Positions 59,140 through 64,000 of a stretch of 64,000 nt of DNA are shown here, piece by piece. The DNA is taken from NCBI GenBank assembly GCA_000469685.2, contig LS997564.1, positions 39,900,448 through 39,964,447 of the forward strand, given 5' to 3'. The position numbers and the translations under genes were made by a program. Under the pieces are notes generated by a model, which saw nothing but the letters and a program-made list of their open reading frames with translations, was not told the DNA's origin and ran no database searches. How positions within the stretch are numbered: position 1 is the first letter of the stretch; every line of letters begins with the position of its first letter. The DNA comes from Haemonchus contortus. Its lineage: Eukaryota > Nematoda > Chromadorea > Rhabditida > Trichostrongylidae.

Positions 59140-59290
59140 TTCCAATCAGAATTGTAGTACCGTTCGAAAGCATGCCCGGCTCACAAAATGACTACGGTGG
59201 CTACCCAATGTAGAAAATTCACCCAGATGGCGGAGGGCTTGATTAGCTTGGGTGGATACCAACTGGGGTTTGATGCCTGAACTTTACGTT
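59140..59290 (-). repeat. Degenerate tRNA-derived SINE
   Basis: On the minus strand the order of body landmarks is kept (a GGTATCCACC segment, AAGC for the AAGCC region, TTGGGTAGCCACCGTAGTCA, and a final CAATTCTGATTGGAAG), at low identity. A second tRNA-like patch with TAGGTTCGATCCACTGG lies at about 59395-59460 and may be part of the same or another relic. Confidence 0.45.
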
Positions 59291-59460
59291 TGAAAACGCC
59301 TTCTCCTGGCACCAGCGCCTTCGAACCTATCCCAACCTATCCCTCAAGGGTGTCACCAAATGATCTACTGAGCAATAGTTCAGGGTGACTAAGGATAGGT
59401 TCGATCCACTGGTTACGCGTCTTACTTGCTGAAAACTTCTGCCACTAGACTACTATCGTG

Positions 59461-60114
59461 ATTTTTGGGCTGTTTCCTTGGAATCGGTGGTGTGAAATAT
59501 GGGTTTTCAGACAATACAGTACAGGTACATGGCCCGATTCGATTAAAGTCATATACAATTGCCGAGCTCTCATTTTCTCGCTAAAACCCGACCTAAAATC
59601 GGAGAAATTGCAAAGAGGAATAGATAATTATCGACCTGAGGCGACATGCAAGCGCCGACCATCGTCTGAATTCATCAGAGGAGGTGGAGGGTGAGAAAAG
59701 ACGCGAATAGCTATTACATATCTGATGTCTTTCAAAGATTGTCTGGCATGACGCAGACTATAAACACTGAGACTGCGACTATGTACGGTCCTGTTTGCGA
59801 TAGTTACTACATGGCCATGTCATCTGGGTAAACTGCTTCCCGAATGGCGTAGCCATATTACCAGTTCAGTCTTTACCCGAACATCGTCATTCATCAGCTT
59901 CATTAGCTGAATATTTCATGCGTCCAATATGTAAAGCGATGACGACATGCATAATTACTTTTTGAACACTTACTGGGTAGTTCCTGCAAAATGCTGGTTC
60001 CCGGATGACATCATGGAAATGGGAGAATGAAATGATTCAATTAGCCGTGGACCCTTTCAGCGGACTTTTTTATTCTGCCGGATCACAGCGAAGGGTTTGA
60101 GATGGTACATGAAA
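59461..60114. other. Non-coding stretch, nothing recognised
   Basis: Only short unsupported open frames; no RNA or mobile element seen. Confidence 0.4.
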
Positions 60115-60240
60115 AATGGGTGGAGTAGTGGCAAGTATCGCTATCACCACTCAAGTAACCTTGGATCCAGTGCACCCAGCTCAAAGTTAATTGGTCCCAA
60201 AGATGCACAACGTGCTTCTGCATAAATTTATTGGCTGATA
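60115..60240 (+). repeat. Degenerate SINE head
   Basis: GGTGGAGTAGTGGCAAGTATCGC resembles the SINE head. It is followed by a damaged B-box region (CTTGGATCCAGTGC) and GTTAATTGGTCCC, like the GGTTAATTGGTACC part of the body. The rest is lost. Confidence 0.5.
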
Positions 60241-60978
60241 TCCGACCAGAAGCCCTTTTATGGCCAGCTTTTAACCAACCAATTTCCTTTTGTGGGCTAT
60301 TTATCGTTCTTGGAATTCAGTAAATTATAAGGAAGTGCCCCTTTTTGTGGAAGCTTCTTGATTCCTCAAAGGTTGGAAATAGAATTTAATTAAGTGGGTA
60401 GAGAAGTATCGGCAAGCGAGGCCTGTCTCGAGATTGTTAGGGGCAAACATTCTCAGCTGAAAAGCCCTTAACACTCAGAGCTCCCGGTGTTTGCATGCAA
60501 CATTGACTAGGAGTAGGAGCCCTAAGTCACCCATATAAAAGCGAGCTGGGCGACAGTTGTGGCAAATACTCTGCCCTGTTACAGGAATGCACTTCAATAG
60601 CACATCTCATGATATTACATGGAAAATTCATCAATGCCGTTGACATACCCGAGAGGCTGAGACCCGTATGGGCCCATCTAATCAGCCGCAGCATGTCCTT
60701 CCCACGCACCATTTCACGTGTTTATGTGGGGCAAAGCTCATAAGTGTCAGTGTCAGGCATGACGTCTTAAGGCGGAAGTTTTTTTCCGTAGGAAATATCT
60801 GTTCCAGGGGATAGGCTTGCAGAGCTGATAGGCTTCGTCTGGGTATGGGTCAGGATACGCCATCTGGGTTGCTGGATAATAAGCTGTCTAGTTTTATGAG
60901 GGCCTTTCTCATTGACTAATGCCCTTCTCATTTTCTTATTGTATTTTGTCCTGGTATTAATTTTTATCGACTAATATA
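60241..60978. other. Non-coding stretch, nothing recognised
   Basis: No supported gene, RNA or repeat. Confidence 0.4.
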
Positions 60979-61265
60979 CCTGCTCGCCTACTATCTATAT
61001 ACCCACCTACCTGCCTACTTGCTTGTCGGCCTTCTTGCCCACCTACCTACCAGTCTATCCACCTGCCTACCTAACTATCCGCCTTTCTACCTAACTACCT
61101 ACGTATCTACCTACTTACCTACACCTACCTACCTACCTACCTACCTACCAGCCTACCTACCTACCTACCTACCGACCTACCGACCTACCTACCTACCTAA
61201 ATACCTACCTAATTACCTGCCTGCCTACCTACCTACTCTACCGCCTACCTGCCTATCTACCTACT
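60979..61265. repeat. Imperfect CTAC tetranucleotide microsatellite
   Basis: About 285 bp of CTAC/CTGC/CTTC units. The purest part is near 61125-61200. An open frame through it gives a YLPT repeat, which is a by-product of the tandem DNA rather than a gene. Confidence 0.95.
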
Positions 61266-62080
61266 GACTTGGAATGATGCAAAAATAGCAGCTGCGATCG
61301 GAAACACACAAGAAAAGGGCTTTGTTTAGGAAAACACATTGGCTCTGCGAAGGCTGCTAGACGACATCAGGAAAATCGGACTACCCATTAAATTTGTATA
61401 CTAAAACCAATCCCACAGCTCGCTGACATCTCTATTTCAATATTTTCAATTTCTCCACTTCGAGAGGCAGGAGACGCTTAAATTCCGGACATAGTCAATT
61501 ATGAAATGCAAATGAGCATGAAGGAGGGATTGGGAAGTTCCCGTCCGCAGCTCGGGCGCTCGATCTGTGATTTCTTCATACTTGAACAGGGTCCGACTGC
61601 TAGGGAGGTGTCGTGGACCCATATCGTATTCAGTTCCTAATGTTACCATATAGCCTGTAGAACTGGTAAAGATGAACCCGGTCGGAAGCAGAGAGCTTTG
61701 TACTTTTACTTACCACTTCCTTTTTTACTATTTCAAAAGCTTCACCCAACAATCCCACTTGAACTAAGTTACGGTAGTTTTTGTGTATTTAAGCCGTTTA
61801 CTGAGTATGACGTTGGAGCTGTTGAAACAGCTTGTCTGACAGTTTTTTCTCGTTGCATGTCAAGTACGTGACTGCGAAAAACATCACCTAATTAACGCCG
61901 CACTGGCGTCTAGGGTGAGCCACCAGGGGGCCGGTTAAACAAATTGGTGTTCGATAACGGGAACTAACTGGGCTTCTTCAGTAGGAGAACTGGGTCTAGG
62001 GAACCGTAAGAAGGACGAAAAGAAGAAAGATATCAGGTTTCCGCTGTGGGGAACGGTTTGCTGGCTAAGGCAGAGCAGGA
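61266..62080. other. Non-coding stretch, nothing recognised
   Basis: No supported gene or RNA. Confidence 0.4.
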
Positions 62081-62148
62081 GCTGCTTCCATAGTCCACAA
62101 TTTGGCCTGCGATCGGTCGCGGGCCAAATCGTGGACTATGAAAGCAGC
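62081..62148 (-). ncRNA. 68-nt near-perfect hairpin, candidate small-RNA precursor
   Basis: Two 32-nt arms (62081-62112 and 62117-62148) are complementary at 29 of 32 positions around a 4-nt TCGG loop. In a minus-strand transcript two of the three differences become G-U pairs, leaving one mismatch; in a plus-strand transcript only one does. The size fits a short microRNA precursor. It could equally be the remains of a small palindromic transposon. Strand choice and function are inferred from pairing only. Confidence 0.4.
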
Positions 62149-63834
62149 CAGGGCGATCTTCTCCATGTTTGTCGACTTTTCGGAATCAACGAGAACTCAC
62201 CCCAGCGAATCTTCCGGTTATCCGGACCTTCAAAAAAGAGACCGTACCGTCTTGGCAGCTCTATCAAGGGTTCCCCGTCAAGTGTCTTTCAGAAAGTCTT
62301 GCAGTAGGAATCGGATCCTACTTGTGTGTTTATAAAAAAAGTATTTCTTGGTGAGATCACATGATTTTTTCGAGTAACCGGTTGTATTTCCGAATAGATT
62401 ATAATACTGGGCATTAATAAGGGTTTATATGGAGCTTAGCCAGAAGCTTAGTGCTATTTATCGACCATGTGTTGAAGCCCATCGAGGGATTACAAACTTG
62501 TATGCCGGGGCTTTAAAAGTACATTCTGATTTTCAGCAAAATTTCGATGGCTTAGCAAGTCCTCAGCTCAACTGAGTTTTTGTAGAAAAAACGAGATGAA
62601 CGGGGGATTTGTCGCGTGACGGTTCAAAAACCTTCCTTGTCGAGATTTCTTTAGGACGTCCCATAACTTCATTTATTGCGAAGACCCCCTCGCAACGGTT
62701 TTTCATTACCATCTCTCGTTGCCTCGTGAGCTTTTTCATAACCCAATCCCCCTCACATCATCTCTAATCCTCCTTCTGACCGGCTCTTCTTCTCCCACCC
62801 CCACCCTTCCCTCCCCTACAGTCTTCTTTCTCATTCATGCTTTCCTTTTTTCTCTTTTTTACTTCTCAGTGACTGCTCTCGGCGAATCGTGGAATCCATA
62901 GAAATTGCCTTCATCGAATAAGTATCTTTTCGCGGAAGTGCATCGGTCCTTTTCCGGCGATAATTGCCGCTGAACTCGGCTTTTCAGCGGAATTCCCCTT
63001 GCAGAAAAACTGACCACTCATTTGTGTGCCCGCCTCGTGAACACGAACAACTGAAGTGTCTCCAAAGAAATGCCGCGAGGGGAATGCTGCAAAGTCGTTT
63101 TGAGAAAAAATGCATATTGATTTCTGGAAGCAATTTGTTGTAGACTTCCGTCCATGAAAATCAGCGTTCCCAAGATAAATGCTAATTGTTTCCCGAATCA
63201 GATATCTTCGGATCTCTGGGATATTCCCTGAGGGGTTCGCTTGCTGTCGAATATGATTTTTTCCCGAATGTGCCGTGCATCCAACTTTCTTCGCATTGGC
63301 AGGAGTGCTTACAAGTGCGCTCTGTTGATACCAAGATTCGGAGGGGATCAGTATACCAGTAGATGTTTCTTTGACGACAAATTGAGCTCCGGTTAACCAA
63401 CCCAGAAGGATTGGATGGCTTGATTGGTCCTGATGGAAAAATTCAGGAAGTCGATCCTAGAACATATCTGCACCGATTACCAATGGCTTGTGCTTCATAT
63501 TACTTGGAATGAAAACGAAGATTCCGTTTTTCGATTTCCGCATCGAATTGCTAGAATTTTTGCTCTGAACAATAGTTATCTCTGATTTTAACTTAGAAAG
63601 TGCTCCCCATCTCATCTGAAATCGTTGGGTGAACTTGCAAATACCAGTTGTTTAGGAAATACTTCCATCAGGGTTTTCTATAATCCCTTCAAAAGGAAGA
63701 ACCTCAAATGTTTATAAACACCTGAACTGCTGAAACTTGGATCATTTTCCTCAAAGCGTTGGAAGAAATCGGTGTTCTGGAGCTATTTCATAGCGTTATA
63801 TCGTTAGTACTACTATCATACTGACTTTTGGGCT
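62149..63834. other. Non-coding stretch, nothing recognised
   Basis: Short open frames only. A T- and C-rich run lies at about 62740-62870. Confidence 0.4.
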
Positions 63835-64000
63835 GGCTGTGGTTTTGTGGTAAGGGCCACACCATAACATGGGCCTTGAAGTGAATTCTGGGTTGTTGCT
63901 CGCTAAGCACTTAAGCCTCCCATCCTTCTGAGGTCGAGATATCGGCACCAGACTCGTCTGGGAAGATAAAAGCGCTAGCTTGTGCAGACGGCCATCGCCA
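63835..64000 (+). mobile_element. Degenerate tRNA-derived SINE, cut by window end
   Basis: The body landmarks CACCAGACTCGTCTGGGA, AGATAAAAGCGCTAGCTTGT and GCCATCGCCA match the SINE. The tRNA-like head (GGTTTTGTGGTAAGGGCC) is strongly changed. The 3' end lies beyond the window. Confidence 0.75.

Noticed and set aside
61019..61267. Open frame encoding a YLPT repeat
   Set aside because: It is a direct product of the CTAC microsatellite, not a gene.
1..64000. CRISPR arrays, rRNA genes, telomeric repeats, spliced-leader genes
   Set aside because: None was seen. The only regularly spaced repeats are the SINEs, the Penelope-like units and microsatellites.

Overview
This 64 kb window looks like nematode genomic DNA: gene-poor, moderately AT-rich, and dominated by non-coding sequence and transposable elements. 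The reasons are TTTCAG-type splice acceptors, short candidate introns, a biogenic-amine-type GPCR exon, a Penelope-like retroelement with hammerhead ribozymes, and a tRNA-derived SINE repeated about a dozen times. I think a clade V (strongylid or hookworm-like) species is likely, but that is an inference; nothing here fixes the species.

Layout. The first 7.4 kb has no gene I can support. At 7408-8283 lies a decayed mariner element with perfect-core terminal inverted repeats and a TA duplication, and a SINE sits inside it with its own 13-bp duplication. From 8.3 to 40 kb the sequence is mainly intergenic or intronic, with SINE copies near 7.6, 11.1, 13.8, 18.2, 21.1, 23.7, 24.5, 27.5 and 38.6 kb. 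Two open stretches there may be exons of unrecognised genes (19.5-20.7 kb and 32.8-33.0 kb). A 203-bp solo terminal repeat of the Penelope-like element sits at 36.05-36.26 kb with a 12-bp target duplication.

The one confident host gene is the first coding exon of a rhodopsin-class receptor at 48509-48799, plus strand. It ends at a GTGAGT donor in TM2. Its remaining exons are not visible in the window, so the DNA downstream may be a very long intron.

The main structure is a 6.05-kb Penelope-like composite at 52983-59033, flanked by an exact 12-bp duplication. It holds one intact 898-codon RT plus GIY-YIG ORF (minus strand), a 5'-truncated tandem copy upstream of it, and a third truncated copy in inverted orientation, head to head with the second. 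Each unit carries a terminal repeat with a hammerhead ribozyme and a probable 106-nt intron. All four hammerheads in the window, including the solo copy, are identical over 38 nt.

The last 5 kb holds degenerate SINE pieces, a CTAC microsatellite, a striking 68-nt near-perfect hairpin at 62081-62148, and the start of another degenerate SINE cut by the window edge.
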